Assembly: GCF_000498755.1 (NCBI RefSeq)
Contig: NZ_AXUS01000005.1
Location: 1 to 64,000, forward strand
Direction: 5' to 3'
Origin: Clostridioides mangenotii TR
GTDB lineage: Bacteria; Bacillota; Clostridia; Peptostreptococcales; Peptostreptococcaceae
DNA: 64,000 nucleotides
Shown here in pieces: positions 9,154 to 18,759 of this stretch. The notes beneath the pieces were generated by a model. That model saw nothing but the letters and a program-made list of their open reading frames with translations. It made no database searches and was not told where the DNA came from. The translations under genes were made by a program, and so were the position numbers. Positions within the stretch are counted from its first letter, which is position 1. Every line of letters starts with the position of its first letter.

Positions 9154-10658
9154 AGGTGAGAGCTGATTCTTTGAGAATGACATTTTTAAAATTTATTGCT
9201 TCGGCAGGTATCGCAGTATGTATAGTTGCTGCTATTCTTATAGTATCTATGAGATATATCGATATTTCGGGTTTTATTTTACCGGCTAATTACAGTGAAA
9301 AGCTAGCCATGTTATCGAAAGATACATTGTCTAAATCGAGTAAAATAACTCCTGATAAAATACCTGAAGGAAGTGAATATGCTTTAATTGATAAAAACTA
9401 TAGAATAGTAGACTCAGATATAGACCCCAAATTACTAAATAATGTACTCGAGTATGTTAAATCAGATGATAAACAAGATAACAGTATAAATCACAATGAT
9501 TTTTTGTATCAGATAGATAGAAAAGACGGTTATTTAGTACTTAAATACACATTGGAATCTAGATATAAGTCAGAGACTCTCAATCGAGTACTTCCAAAAA
9601 GCGATAACGTTATTCTAGCTGTGTGGGTTATATTAGAAGCAGTTACGGTTATTGCTGTAGCATTTTACTTTGCAAATAGATTAAAAAGAAATCTAGAACC
9701 CTTAATAAGAGCGACTGATAAAATAAGAGAACAAGATCTAGAGTTTGAAATAGAAAAAACTAAAATTGAGGAATTCAACGATGTTATTTGCTCATTAGAT
9801 GAACTAAAAGTAGAGCTTAAGAAATCACTAGAAGAGCAATGGAGAGTAGAAGAGAGTAAAAAAGAACAGGTATCTTCTCTTGCTCACGATATAAAGACAC
9901 CGATTACTATAATAAAAGGAAACTCAGAACTCTTGTTGGAATCTGAATTAGAAGAATATCAGCAGCTTTATCTTAAATATATATTAAAAAATTCAAATCA
10001 AATTGAGGCGTATTTAAAGAAATTAATTGAGATATCACAAGAGGTAAAAGGCGAAGAAATAAATATTGTAAGGGTTAAGAGCTCAGAGTTTTTAAAAGAT
10101 ATCAACGATCAAATAATGGCGATGTGCAATGCTAAAAATTTACAATTACACCTAAAAGAAAAAGATGTTCCAGAAGAGCTGTATTTAGACCACGATTTGT
10201 TAAGTAGAGCTATTATGAATCTTGTATCAAATGCGGTAGATTATTCATCACAAAGCAGTATATTAACATTTTCAGTTAGAAAAATGGTATCTGAGGATGA
10301 AGAAGATAGCAAAAAAGTCGGAAGTGAAGAGAATAGACAAGGAAATAAAGGCCGCAAAAAAGTCGGAAAAGAATATGCTAAAAAGGGAAGTAATGAAGGT
10401 AGTAGAGAAGATTTTATAGAGTTTACGGTAGAAGATAGTGGCAGTGGATTTCCTGAGAAGAACATAGCACATGTAACTAAACAATTCTATATGGGTGATA
10501 GCAGCAGAAATTCAAAAATGCACTATGGAATGGGGTTATATATCGCAAAGTCGATTTCAATCAAACACGGCGGGGATTTATACGTATCTAATTCAAAAAC
10601 TACAGGTGGGGGATTGGTAAGTATTAGAATACCGATTAGAAAAATTAAGAGTCAATAA
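9144..10658 (+). CDS. Membrane sensor histidine kinase
   Basis: Kinase with two membrane segments (near residues 14-34 and 150-175) flanking an extracellular region of about 120 residues, then HAMP-like linker, H-box (SSLAHDIKTPITIIKG), N-box (NLVSNAVDYSS) and G-boxes (DSGSGFP, GMGLYIAKSI). A GTG at 9156 fits best with AGGTGG eight bases upstream; the frame itself is open from a GTG at 9144. Between the N- and G-boxes lies a 45-residue lysine/glutamate/glycine-rich insertion (around 10280-10415) with an internal repeat of GCAAAAAAGTCGGAA. A fragment of its 3' end is duplicated at 5055-5367. Confidence 0.87.
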   Translation: MEVKVRADSLRMTFLKFIASAGIAVCIVAAILIVSMRYIDISGFILPANYSEKLAMLSKDTLSKSSKITPDKIPEGSEYALIDKNYRIVDSDIDPKLLNNVLEYVKSDDKQDNSINHNDFLYQIDRKDGYLVLKYTLESRYKSETLNRVLPKSDNVILAVWVILEAVTVIAVAFYFANRLKRNLEPLIRATDKIREQDLEFEIEKTKIEEFNDVICSLDELKVELKKSLEEQWRVEESKKEQVSSLAHDIKTPITIIKGNSELLLESELEEYQQLYLKYILKNSNQIEAYLKKLIEISQEVKGEEINIVRVKSSEFLKDINDQIMAMCNAKNLQLHLKEKDVPEELYLDHDLLSRAIMNLVSNAVDYSSQSSILTFSVRKMVSEDEEDSKKVGSEENRQGNKGRKKVGKEYAKKGSNEGSREDFIEFTVEDSGSGFPEKNIAHVTKQFYMGDSSRNSKMHYGMGLYIAKSISIKHGGDLYVSNSKTTGGGLVSIRIPIRKIKSQ

Positions 10659-10662
10659 TGAC

Positions 10663-10744
10663 AGTCATGGTGTTATGCAGTATAATATGTACATATGCAT
10701 TTTATTTGTACATGTGAAAATAGCATGTCGCAATGGCTTTTTTT
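10663..10744 (+). terminator. Probable terminator after the histidine kinase gene
   Basis: Inverted arms around AGTCATGGTG and CGCAATGGCT enclose a TGTACAT hairpin and are followed by a seven-T run. One mismatch weakens the outer stem compared with its duplicate at 5227-5305. It separates the two-component system from lspA. Confidence 0.5.
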
Positions 10745-10790
10745 ATAATATAATAATATTTGGATAATTAATTAGTAGGAGGAACGAGTA

Positions 10791-11243
10791 TTGATATATG
10801 CGTTAATAATAGTAGTACTTTTAGGGATAGATCAGATATCAAAGTTATTGGCACTAAAACATTTACAAGATGTATCGACGATACCGATTATAAACAATAT
10901 ATTCCACTTTACTTATGTGGAAAATAGAGGTGCTGCATTTGGGATGTTGCAAAACAATCAAATTATATTTGTTGTAATAGCTTTAATAGCATCGATTTTT
11001 GGAATGTACTATTTATGTACTAAAAAAATTCACATAGTGGGTAAAATAGGAATAATGCTTTTGATATCAGGAGCATTAGGAAATCTTATAGATAGAATAA
11101 GACTTGGATTTGTTGTAGATTTCTTAGATTTTAGAATAGTATGGCAGTACGTATTTAATATAGCTGATGTATTTGTTGTTGTTGGAACGATCCTTCTGTG
11201 CATTTTCATTTTATTTTTTGAAAGTAAAGAGAAGGTGAAGTAA
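10791..11243 (+). CDS. lspA: Lipoprotein signal peptidase (signal peptidase II)
   Basis: Membrane aspartyl protease of 150 residues that removes signal peptides from prolipoproteins. Four hydrophobic segments are visible, along with the catalytic-aspartate motifs GNLIDR and FNIADVF and the conserved NRGAAFG. Translation starts at TTG, preceded by AGGAGG. It overlaps rluD by one base, a pairing common in Firmicutes. Confidence 0.95.
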   Translation: MIYALIIVVLLGIDQISKLLALKHLQDVSTIPIINNIFHFTYVENRGAAFGMLQNNQIIFVVIALIASIFGMYYLCTKKIHIVGKIGIMLLISGALGNLIDRIRLGFVVDFLDFRIVWQYVFNIADVFVVVGTILLCIFILFFESKEKVK

Positions 11244-12160
11244 TGGAAGAAATTAAGATTTTTACAGTTGAAGATTTTTATGGAGAGAGATTAGATGTAT
11301 ACATATCGGAAAAATTTCAAGATTTTTCAAGAAGTGCTGTACAGAAAATAATAAAAAATCAAAAGGTTAAAGTAAATGGAAAGATAGAGAAACCTAGGTA
11401 TACAGTAAAACTAGGAGACCGTCTTGAAGTTGAAATTCCAAAGTCTTCTAAAATAGAGATAGTACCTCAAGATATACCACTCAACATAATATATGAGGAT
11501 GAGGATCTATTAATCGTAAATAAAGAGCAGGGAATGGTCGTTCATCCAGGAGCAGGTAATTATGAAAATACATTGGTAAATGCACTTTTATTTCATACAG
11601 ATGGTAAATTATCAACTATTAATGAAGATGATACAAGACCTGGAATAGTTCACAGAATAGATAAGAATACATCTGGGTTATTGATGGTAGCTAAAAATGA
11701 CAAATCTCATATTTTTTTAGCAGATCAGTTAAAAGAGCACTCTATAAAAAGAGAATACCAATTTATATGCTATGGTGTTGTAGATGAAGACCATATAACT
11801 GTAGATAGACCAATCGGAAGGAATCCAAAAGATAGGCTGAAGATGGCAGTGGTAGAGGGCGGAAAAAATGCAATAACCCATTTTGAAGTTATTGATAGAT
11901 TTGATAAGTTTACACATATGAAGGCTAGGTTAGAAACAGGAAGAACACATCAGATCAGAGTTCATGCCAACTATATAAAACATCCACTTTTAGGTGATAA
12001 CGTGTATGGTCATAAAAAAGAAAAAATTAAATTAAATGGTCAGGTTTTACATGCTAAAAAACTTGGATTTGTGCATCCGACTACTAGAGAATATATGGAG
12101 TTTGATTCAGAGCTCCCAGAGTACTTTAGAGAACTTTTAATAAAGTTAAAGTCTATGTAG
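11243..12160 (+). CDS. rluD: RluD-family 23S rRNA pseudouridine synthase
   Basis: Protein of 305 residues with an N-terminal S4 RNA-binding domain (about residues 15-75) and a pseudouridine synthase domain containing the catalytic aspartate in HRIDKNTSGLL. It modifies uridines in large-subunit rRNA; the exact positions cannot be read from sequence. It is translationally coupled to lspA. Confidence 0.9.
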   Translation: MEEIKIFTVEDFYGERLDVYISEKFQDFSRSAVQKIIKNQKVKVNGKIEKPRYTVKLGDRLEVEIPKSSKIEIVPQDIPLNIIYEDEDLLIVNKEQGMVVHPGAGNYENTLVNALLFHTDGKLSTINEDDTRPGIVHRIDKNTSGLLMVAKNDKSHIFLADQLKEHSIKREYQFICYGVVDEDHITVDRPIGRNPKDRLKMAVVEGGKNAITHFEVIDRFDKFTHMKARLETGRTHQIRVHANYIKHPLLGDNVYGHKKEKIKLNGQVLHAKKLGFVHPTTREYMEFDSELPEYFRELLIKLKSM

Positions 12161-12310
12161 ATTTACACAGCAATAAAAGATGTTGAAAGATCTTAACAAA
12201 AATTGTATACTTAAATATACTAGTAGCGAATTTTAGAAGTCTTTAAATGATACAGAGATGTCATAAGCCAGAGGAAGAATACTTTATTTTTTCGATATTT
12301 AGGAGATTAT

Positions 12311-12341
12311 AACTTCTTGTCTTATGATAAGAGGTTTTTTT
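12311..12341 (+). terminator. Intrinsic terminator in the pyrR leader (possible attenuator)
   Basis: Stem AACTTCTT/AAGAGGTT (one G-U pair) with a ten-base loop, followed by seven T. It lies about 140 bases before pyrR. Upstream, CTTTAAATGATACAGAGATG and CCAGAGGAAG faintly recall a PyrR-binding loop, but the consensus is not met. It may be a pyrimidine attenuator or simply the rluD terminator. The rest of 12161-12400 shows no gene. Confidence 0.55.
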
Positions 12342-12400
12342 ATTTACATAAAAGAATTTTGCAATAAGATACTAAAAAAAATCAGTTAAATATTAATTAA

Positions 12401-13018
<618 letters not shown>

Positions 13019-13040
13019 TTATAAATATATTTTAAAAGTA

Positions 13041-13070
13041 TTAGACTAATATTGAATATTTTGATATAAT
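13041..13070 (+). promoter_or_regulatory. Sigma-A promoter with extended -10 for the ABC-F gene
   Basis: TTAGAC (13041-13046), an 18-base spacer, and TGATATAAT giving an extended -10 at 13062-13070. The start would be near 13077, leaving a leader of roughly 220 bases before the ABC-F gene. Confidence 0.65.
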
Positions 13071-13076
13071 GACCTT

Positions 13077-13294
13077 GAAATCAAATACGTGTAAAGAAAG
13101 GGTAAGGAACTAAGAATATGAGAATGTAATTTATTTGAATTAATTTAAAGCACAGAAATTAAAAAATCTATTTATATAGATTTGATTTTATGATGCTTAA
13201 ATTAAGGAGAGTAAGTTATTTCATAATAGCTTAGTTTGCATACCCTTTTTTGGTGTCTCTCTTTATATTTAAGTATCTATGAGGAGGGATTTTT
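13077..13294 (+). promoter_or_regulatory. Leader with tripeptide ORF and hairpins (probable ribosome-mediated attenuation)
   Basis: A ribosome site (AAGGAA) precedes ATG AGA ATG TAA at 13118-13129, a Met-Arg-Met peptide. Downstream are a perfect stem AAATCTAT/ATAGATTT (13167-13186) and a longer-range pairing between AAGGAGAG (about 13205) and CTCTCTTT (about 13256). Antibiotic-resistance ABC-F genes such as vmlR and vga are commonly controlled by such leaders, where drug-stalled ribosomes relieve termination. The exact fold is an inference. Confidence 0.5.
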
Positions 13295-14947
13295 TTGTTA
13301 TTAAGTGTAAATAAATTAAAGAAAGTTTACGGTGATAGAACAATTTTGAATATAGATACTTTCAATGTGTTTGAAGGTGATAGAATTGGATTAGTCGGAG
13401 GAAATGGAGAGGGAAAAAGCACTTTATTGAAGGCTATAATAGGCGAAGTAGATATTGATGAAGGGAGTATATTTTTAGACGACAGTTACTCATATATCTC
13501 TCAGCTAGACAATAATTTCGATGCTTGTGAAGATAGTAAAGCAAAAAGTCTGTTAAATGCACCTGGAGATTTTAGAGACACTCTATCAGGAGGAGAAAAG
13601 ACAAAACTCAAAATTGCACAGGCTTTAAAAGATGATATAAAACTTATTATAGCAGATGAGCCGACTGCTAATATTGACACAAAGAGTGTAGAAATACTGG
13701 AAGATATGTTTAGAAGCTTTAGAGGATCTATGATTATAGTATCTCATGATAGAGAGTTTTTAAATAAGATGTGCAATAGCATAGCGGAATTAAAAGGTGG
13801 AGAGCTAAAGATTTATCCAGGCAACTATTCAGATTACTTAAACCAAAAGAAGCTTGAAACAGATAGAGAAGACTTTGAATACCAAAGTTATATAAATGAG
13901 AAGAAGAGACTTGAAAAGACAATGTTAGGTCAGAAGAAGATGAGCAAGAATATTAGAAAAACTCCAAAGAGAATGGGGAATTCTGAAGCCAGACTTCATA
14001 AAATGGGTGGACAGCAACAAAAGAAAAAAATTGATAATACTGTAAAATCAATTCAGAGTAGAATTGACCACCTAGAAGTTAAACATAAACCTAAAGCAGA
14101 TAAAGAAGTAAAAATAATTATAAAAGAAGGTCTAGAGGTAGTAGGTAAGAATGTTCTTGAGGCAAAAAAACTTAGTTTAAAAGTTGATGATAAACTTTTA
14201 TTAGATGAAACCTCATTTAAGGTAAAAAGAGACAGTAAAGTGGCTCTTATCGGTGAAAATGGCACAGGAAAGACAACTTTACTTAAGGAGATAGTAAAGA
14301 ATGATAACGAGAACTTGAGGTTAAATCCAAGGGTTGTAATAGGTTATTTTGATCAAGAACAAAAAATTTTAAATGACGATAGAAGTATTATAGATAATAT
14401 AAAATCGAAGTCCTCATTTGACGAAACTTTCATAAGGATCAATCTAAATCTATTTGGATTTTCTCAGGACGATATCTATAAAAAAGTAGGTGTTTTAAGT
14501 GGTGGAGAGAAGGTTAAGGTATCTCTTTGCAAGATTATACTTGAAGATAACAATCTGCTCGTTTTGGATGAGCCGACGAACTACTTAGATATTGTATCTA
14601 TTGAAGCTTTAGAGCAGGCTATAAAAAGTACTAATAAAACCGTATTGATAGTATCTCATGATAGGGATTTTATTTCGAACACTTGTGATACTGTACTAGA
14701 AATAAAGGATAAAAAGGTTGAAGAGTATAATTCAGGTTATGAAGATCACCTTATTTTTGAAGAAAGTGGTAAAAAGAGCTGTAAGGAAAACAAGGACCTG
14801 AAAAGCGATGAGATATTAATTCTTCAAAATAAATTGAGTTTTTTAATATCTAAAATGTCTATAGAAAATGATGAAAAGAAAAAAGACAAACTTGAAGAAG
14901 AGTATAATTCTTTACTTGAAAATATAAAGGATTTGAGAAGTTTATAG
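13295..14947 (+). CDS. ABC-F ribosomal protection protein (antibiotic-resistance type)
   Basis: Soluble protein of 550 residues with two ATP-binding cassettes and no membrane segments. Motifs are GGNGEGKST with LSGGEKTKL and ADEPTANID, then GENGTGKTT with LSGGEKVKV and LDEPTNYLD. The inter-domain linker contains KTPKRMGNSEARLHKMGG, as in Vga/VmlR/CplR-like proteins that displace lincosamides, pleuromutilins and streptogramin A from the ribosome. TTG start after GAGGAGGG. The regulatory leader and solitary position support a drug-response role rather than a housekeeping EttA/Uup role. The subtype is an inference. Confidence 0.82.
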   Translation: MLLSVNKLKKVYGDRTILNIDTFNVFEGDRIGLVGGNGEGKSTLLKAIIGEVDIDEGSIFLDDSYSYISQLDNNFDACEDSKAKSLLNAPGDFRDTLSGGEKTKLKIAQALKDDIKLIIADEPTANIDTKSVEILEDMFRSFRGSMIIVSHDREFLNKMCNSIAELKGGELKIYPGNYSDYLNQKKLETDREDFEYQSYINEKKRLEKTMLGQKKMSKNIRKTPKRMGNSEARLHKMGGQQQKKKIDNTVKSIQSRIDHLEVKHKPKADKEVKIIIKEGLEVVGKNVLEAKKLSLKVDDKLLLDETSFKVKRDSKVALIGENGTGKTTLLKEIVKNDNENLRLNPRVVIGYFDQEQKILNDDRSIIDNIKSKSSFDETFIRINLNLFGFSQDDIYKKVGVLSGGEKVKVSLCKIILEDNNLLVLDEPTNYLDIVSIEALEQAIKSTNKTVLIVSHDRDFISNTCDTVLEIKDKKVEEYNSGYEDHLIFEESGKKSCKENKDLKSDEILILQNKLSFLISKMSIENDEKKKDKLEEEYNSLLENIKDLRSL

Positions 14948-14966
14948 TTTGTTTATAAAATAAATT

Positions 14967-15013
14967 AGAGTTAGTCAATCGGCAGGTAGACCTGTCGTTG
15001 GCTAACTCTTTTT
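14967..15013. terminator. Bidirectional terminator between the ABC-F gene and rqcH
   Basis: Long, almost perfect hairpin with outer arms AGAGTTAG/CTAACTCT and an inner CAGGT/ACCTG stem. A T run follows on the plus strand and T-rich sequence follows on the minus strand, so it can end both convergent genes. Confidence 0.85.
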
Positions 15014-15035
15014 ATTTATGTTATGGTTAGTACAT

Positions 15036-16814
15036 TTATTTGTCTTTTGGTTTTAATTTAGCTACCATTTCTTCAGTTGGAGTTACATAAAGAGTACTGT
15101 TTGTTTCGTAGATTACCATTCCGGGCTTAGAGCCACTAGGTTTCTTAACATTTTTCTTTTTAGTGTAGTCTACAGGAACTTTTGAAGACATTTTTGATTT
15201 ACTAAAGTATGCAGCTAGCATAGCTCCTTCAAAAATTGTATCATCGCTAACTTCTTTGCCTGCACATTTTATAATTACGTGTGATCCCGGGATATTTTTA
15301 GTGTGCATCCAAATATCATCGTAATCAGCAATTCTAAGTGTCAAATGATCATTTTGCTTGTTGTTCTTACCTACGAGAATTGTAGTTCCATCTGATGATA
15401 TAAATTTATGTGGTGAAGTTGTAAGAGCTGTTTCCTTTTTGGGTTTGGCTTTACCTTGTGATTTTGCATATCCAAGTTTGATTAATTCTTCTCTTATATC
15501 CTGTAGTTCATCCATATTTTCGCAGTTATCTATACTTAGAACAATGTTTTCTAGATAGTTTATCTCTTCTTCATTTATAGCCATTTGATGTGTTATCTCT
15601 TTTTTAGCAGTTTTTAGTTTATTGTACTTTTTGAAGTACTTTTGGCTATTTTCAGAAGGCGTAAGATTTTCATTCAACGGGATTTTTATATTTGAATAGT
15701 CTGGAGAGTAGAAGTTTTGAACTTCGATCTCCTTCATACCTTTTTCTACCATATAAATATTGGCTGTTAAAAGTTCGCCTTTTAATTTGAATTCATCTGC
15801 GTGTTCAGAATCTAAAAGCTCATCATTCTGCTTTTTCTGTTTGTTGTAAAGCCTATCAAGCTTTATTGAGATGCTTTTTCTAAGGTCAGATGCACGCTGA
15901 TGAATCCTATCCTTTACATCTCTAGTTAAATAGTAGTTTTCTAGGATTTCACACATACTTTCTCTCGATATAGATTCTAAATTATTATAAAGAGTTAAGT
16001 TTAAACAACTGAAATCTATATACTTATCGATGCTTTTATCCACTATTATTGATGGAAGATATTTATTGTTGGATATATCTTCAAATAGTCTATCAAATTC
16101 AAGATATAAATCAGCTAAATCGCTATCTGAAACTTCTGTTACGTCCTTTTTAGGATCGACATCTGCTCTAAAACAAATTTCCTTGGCAATAATTGGACTA
16201 ATACCTAAATATTTAGAATAGATAGCTTTAAATACAGGACCTTCATAAGCTTTTATTGATTCGATAAATTCATCTTTATTTACTTTATCTAGAGGATTGA
16301 GTTTATCCTGTGCAGGAGGAAGCTCATATGTAAGTCCAGGTAGAATTTGACGAACTCTACTTATACTTACTGGAACTCTCTTTGCAGAATCAAAGATTTT
16401 ACCGCTCTCTGATCGAGCAAGAATAATATTGCTGTGTCTGCCCATTATTTCTACAATAATATCTTTAGTAGTTTTTTCTTTTAACTCATCATACGATTCT
16501 ACGCTTATTTTTATGATTCTCTCAAACCCTATCTGAGAAACTCCTGTAATAATACCGCCCTGTATATGCTTTCTAAAAAGCATACAAAACACTGGTGCTT
16601 TTTTAGGATTTTCTTTTTTATAATTGTTAGCAATATAAACTCTCGGGTTAGATGCACTCGCACTGAGTACTAATTTATAGTTATTTGGATTATTTCTTAT
16701 ATTTAAAACAATTTCATCGTTTTCTGGTTGAGATATTTTATCGACCTTTCCGCCGACTAGTTTTGATGATAATTCGTCCACTATAGAATGTATAACTAAG
16801 CCATCTAAAGCCAT
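15036..16814 (-). CDS. rqcH: Ribosome quality control NFACT protein RqcH
   Basis: Protein of 592 residues with NFACT-N domain (including EIMGRHSNIIL), helix-hairpin-helix, central coiled coil and C-terminal NFACT-R domain (DDIWMHTKNIPGSHVII). RqcH binds obstructed 50S subunits and recruits Ala-tRNA to tag stalled chains; older annotation calls it a fibronectin-binding protein. The start at 16814 (ALDGLVIHSIVDEL) follows AAAGGAGTG; an ATG eight codons upstream is less well placed. Divergent from dapF. Confidence 0.92.
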   Translation of the reverse strand: MALDGLVIHSIVDELSSKLVGGKVDKISQPENDEIVLNIRNNPNNYKLVLSASASNPRVYIANNYKKENPKKAPVFCMLFRKHIQGGIITGVSQIGFERIIKISVESYDELKEKTTKDIIVEIMGRHSNIILARSESGKIFDSAKRVPVSISRVRQILPGLTYELPPAQDKLNPLDKVNKDEFIESIKAYEGPVFKAIYSKYLGISPIIAKEICFRADVDPKKDVTEVSDSDLADLYLEFDRLFEDISNNKYLPSIIVDKSIDKYIDFSCLNLTLYNNLESISRESMCEILENYYLTRDVKDRIHQRASDLRKSISIKLDRLYNKQKKQNDELLDSEHADEFKLKGELLTANIYMVEKGMKEIEVQNFYSPDYSNIKIPLNENLTPSENSQKYFKKYNKLKTAKKEITHQMAINEEEINYLENIVLSIDNCENMDELQDIREELIKLGYAKSQGKAKPKKETALTTSPHKFISSDGTTILVGKNNKQNDHLTLRIADYDDIWMHTKNIPGSHVIIKCAGKEVSDDTIFEGAMLAAYFSKSKMSSKVPVDYTKKKNVKKPSGSKPGMVIYETNSTLYVTPTEEMVAKLKPKDK

Positions 16815-16991
16815 AAAACTCACTCCTTTCATAGGCACTTAGTGCCAATAAACTAATTATACTAAAAACACCCCGAAATAGAAACTTATATTTAAATTAG
16901 CTATATGTATTATTTTGCAATTATTACTGTTAATATCACCATACAAGAGGTATAATATAGTATTAGGATAAACTAAATAAGGAGCGATATT

Positions 16992-17822
16992 ATGAAATTC
17001 TGGAAGTTACATGGAATTGGGAATGATTTTATTGCTATAGATGGAAGGTTTGATGGAATTGATCCAGTAGACTATTCTGCACTTGCTAAAAAAGTGTGCA
17101 ATAGAAAATTTTCTGTCGGAGCAGACGGTTTTCTAGTTGTAAAAGATACGGATAAGGCTGACACTGAAATGGTTTACTACAATTCTGATGGATCGCGTGG
17201 AGAGATGTGCGGGAACGGTCTTAGATGTTTCTGTAAATATGTGTACGACAACAGTATAGTTAGAAAAGAGACAATCAGCGTGGATACGCTTGATGGAATT
17301 AAAAATGTAGTTTTAAGCACAGACAGTGGAAATCTAAATTCTATAAAGGTAAATATGGGAAAAGGAAGTTTCTGTTCAAAAGATGTTCCTGTAGTTACGG
17401 ACAAGGAAATGTTTATAGATGAGGAGATCGAAATTTTAGATAAAAAACTAAAAGCGACTTCTATTCTTATGGGGGTACCTCACACTGTAATATTAGTAGA
17501 CGATCTAAATGTAAATTTCACAAAGAAATACGGAAGAGAAATTGAGAAAAGCGATCTTTTTCCTAGAAAGACAAATGTTAACTTTGTAAAGGTAGATGAC
17601 AAGTACAACATATCTGTAAGAACATGGGAGAGAGGTTGTGGCTATACGTTAGGTTGCGGAACGGGTATGACAGCTTCAGCGATGGTATGTGATTATCTAG
17701 GTAAAGTTGAAAAGAGTGTAAATGTAACTTCTGAAGGTGGAACGGTTAGAATTGATATAGAGGACTCAATGTATATGACTGGTCCTGCAGTAAAAATATG
17801 TGAAGGATTTTTGGAGGTTTAG
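16992..17822 (+). CDS. dapF: Diaminopimelate epimerase
   Basis: Enzyme of 276 residues that converts LL- to meso-diaminopimelate for peptidoglycan and lysine. Both catalytic cysteines are present, in MCGNGLRC and GCGTGMTAS, with the N-terminal HGIGNDF. AAGGAG precedes the ATG. yicC starts right after, so the two are probably cotranscribed. Confidence 0.95.
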   Translation: MKFWKLHGIGNDFIAIDGRFDGIDPVDYSALAKKVCNRKFSVGADGFLVVKDTDKADTEMVYYNSDGSRGEMCGNGLRCFCKYVYDNSIVRKETISVDTLDGIKNVVLSTDSGNLNSIKVNMGKGSFCSKDVPVVTDKEMFIDEEIEILDKKLKATSILMGVPHTVILVDDLNVNFTKKYGREIEKSDLFPRKTNVNFVKVDDKYNISVRTWERGCGYTLGCGTGMTASAMVCDYLGKVEKSVNVTSEGGTVRIDIEDSMYMTGPAVKICEGFLEV

Positions 17823-17823
17823 T

Positions 17824-18705
17824 ATGGCTATAAGTATGACTGGCTTTGGTAGGGGTGAGTATAAAGACGACAACTACTACTTTTTAGTTGAATGTAAAAC
17901 TATCAATCATAAGTATTCGGATATTAATATAAGAATGCCGAGAAAAATATTATTTTTAGAAGAAAAAGTTAGAAATATTGCTAAGAACTATATACGAAGA
18001 GGTAGAGCAGATATATACATCAAATTTGAAATATTGGGTAATGAAGATGTAAATTTAAAACTCGATGAAAATTTGGCTGCTCAATATGTGGACATACTAA
18101 AGAAATTAAAGGATAAATTTGACTTAGCCGACGATATCAGTGTAATGAGTGTAGCGAAGTTTCCAGATGTAGTATCAACTGAGGAGAAAGAAGAGGATGA
18201 AGATCTTATTTGGACAAAATTAAATGAAGCTCTAGAAGAGACATTTATAAAGTTAAAAGAAATGAGATCTGAAGAAGGAAGTAAATTAGCTGAAGATATA
18301 TCTATGAGATGTGATTTCTTAAGTAAATACATCGAAGATATAGAAGGATTTTCAGATAGAGTTGTTGAGGATTACAAAGAAAAACTCAATGCAAGAATCA
18401 ATGACTTGGTAGATGATCCTAGCGTAATAGATGAAAGTAGACTAGCTCAAGAAGTTGCTATATTTGCTGACAAGAGCAGTATAACTGAGGAGATAGTTAG
18501 ATTTAAGAGTCATATTGATCAACTTAAAAAGACTGTTGTAAAAAATGAGTCGATAGGTAGAAAGATAGACTTTTTAATTCAGGAGATGAATAGAGAGACA
18601 AACACTATTGGATCTAAATCATCAGACTTAAATATTACTAACTTAGTAGTAGAAGTAAAGAGTGAACTAGAAAAAATTAGAGAACAGATACAAAATATAG
18701 AGTAA
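17824..18705 (+). CDS. YicC-family endoribonuclease
   Basis: Protein of 293 residues with the family N-terminus SMTGFGRGE and conserved C-terminal DUF1732 region (IDFLIQEMNRETNTIGSKS). Family members are RNases or RNase-associated proteins acting in the cytoplasm. The start at 17824 follows GGAGGT located inside the end of dapF. In many relatives remA follows; here only 54 bases with a possible promoter separate it from gmk, and no remA is present. Confidence 0.88.
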   Translation: MAISMTGFGRGEYKDDNYYFLVECKTINHKYSDINIRMPRKILFLEEKVRNIAKNYIRRGRADIYIKFEILGNEDVNLKLDENLAAQYVDILKKLKDKFDLADDISVMSVAKFPDVVSTEEKEEDEDLIWTKLNEALEETFIKLKEMRSEEGSKLAEDISMRCDFLSKYIEDIEGFSDRVVEDYKEKLNARINDLVDDPSVIDESRLAQEVAIFADKSSITEEIVRFKSHIDQLKKTVVKNESIGRKIDFLIQEMNRETNTIGSKSSDLNITNLVVEVKSELEKIREQIQNIE

Positions 18706-18759
18706 AATAATGATATAATTTAATATCATAATGTTTTAATTTAGAAGGGAATTAAGTAG

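Noticed and set aside
13077-13294. T-box or known riboswitch before the ABC-F gene
   Set aside because: No T-box sequence, S-box or other recognised aptamer motif was seen, and the downstream gene is not a metabolic target.
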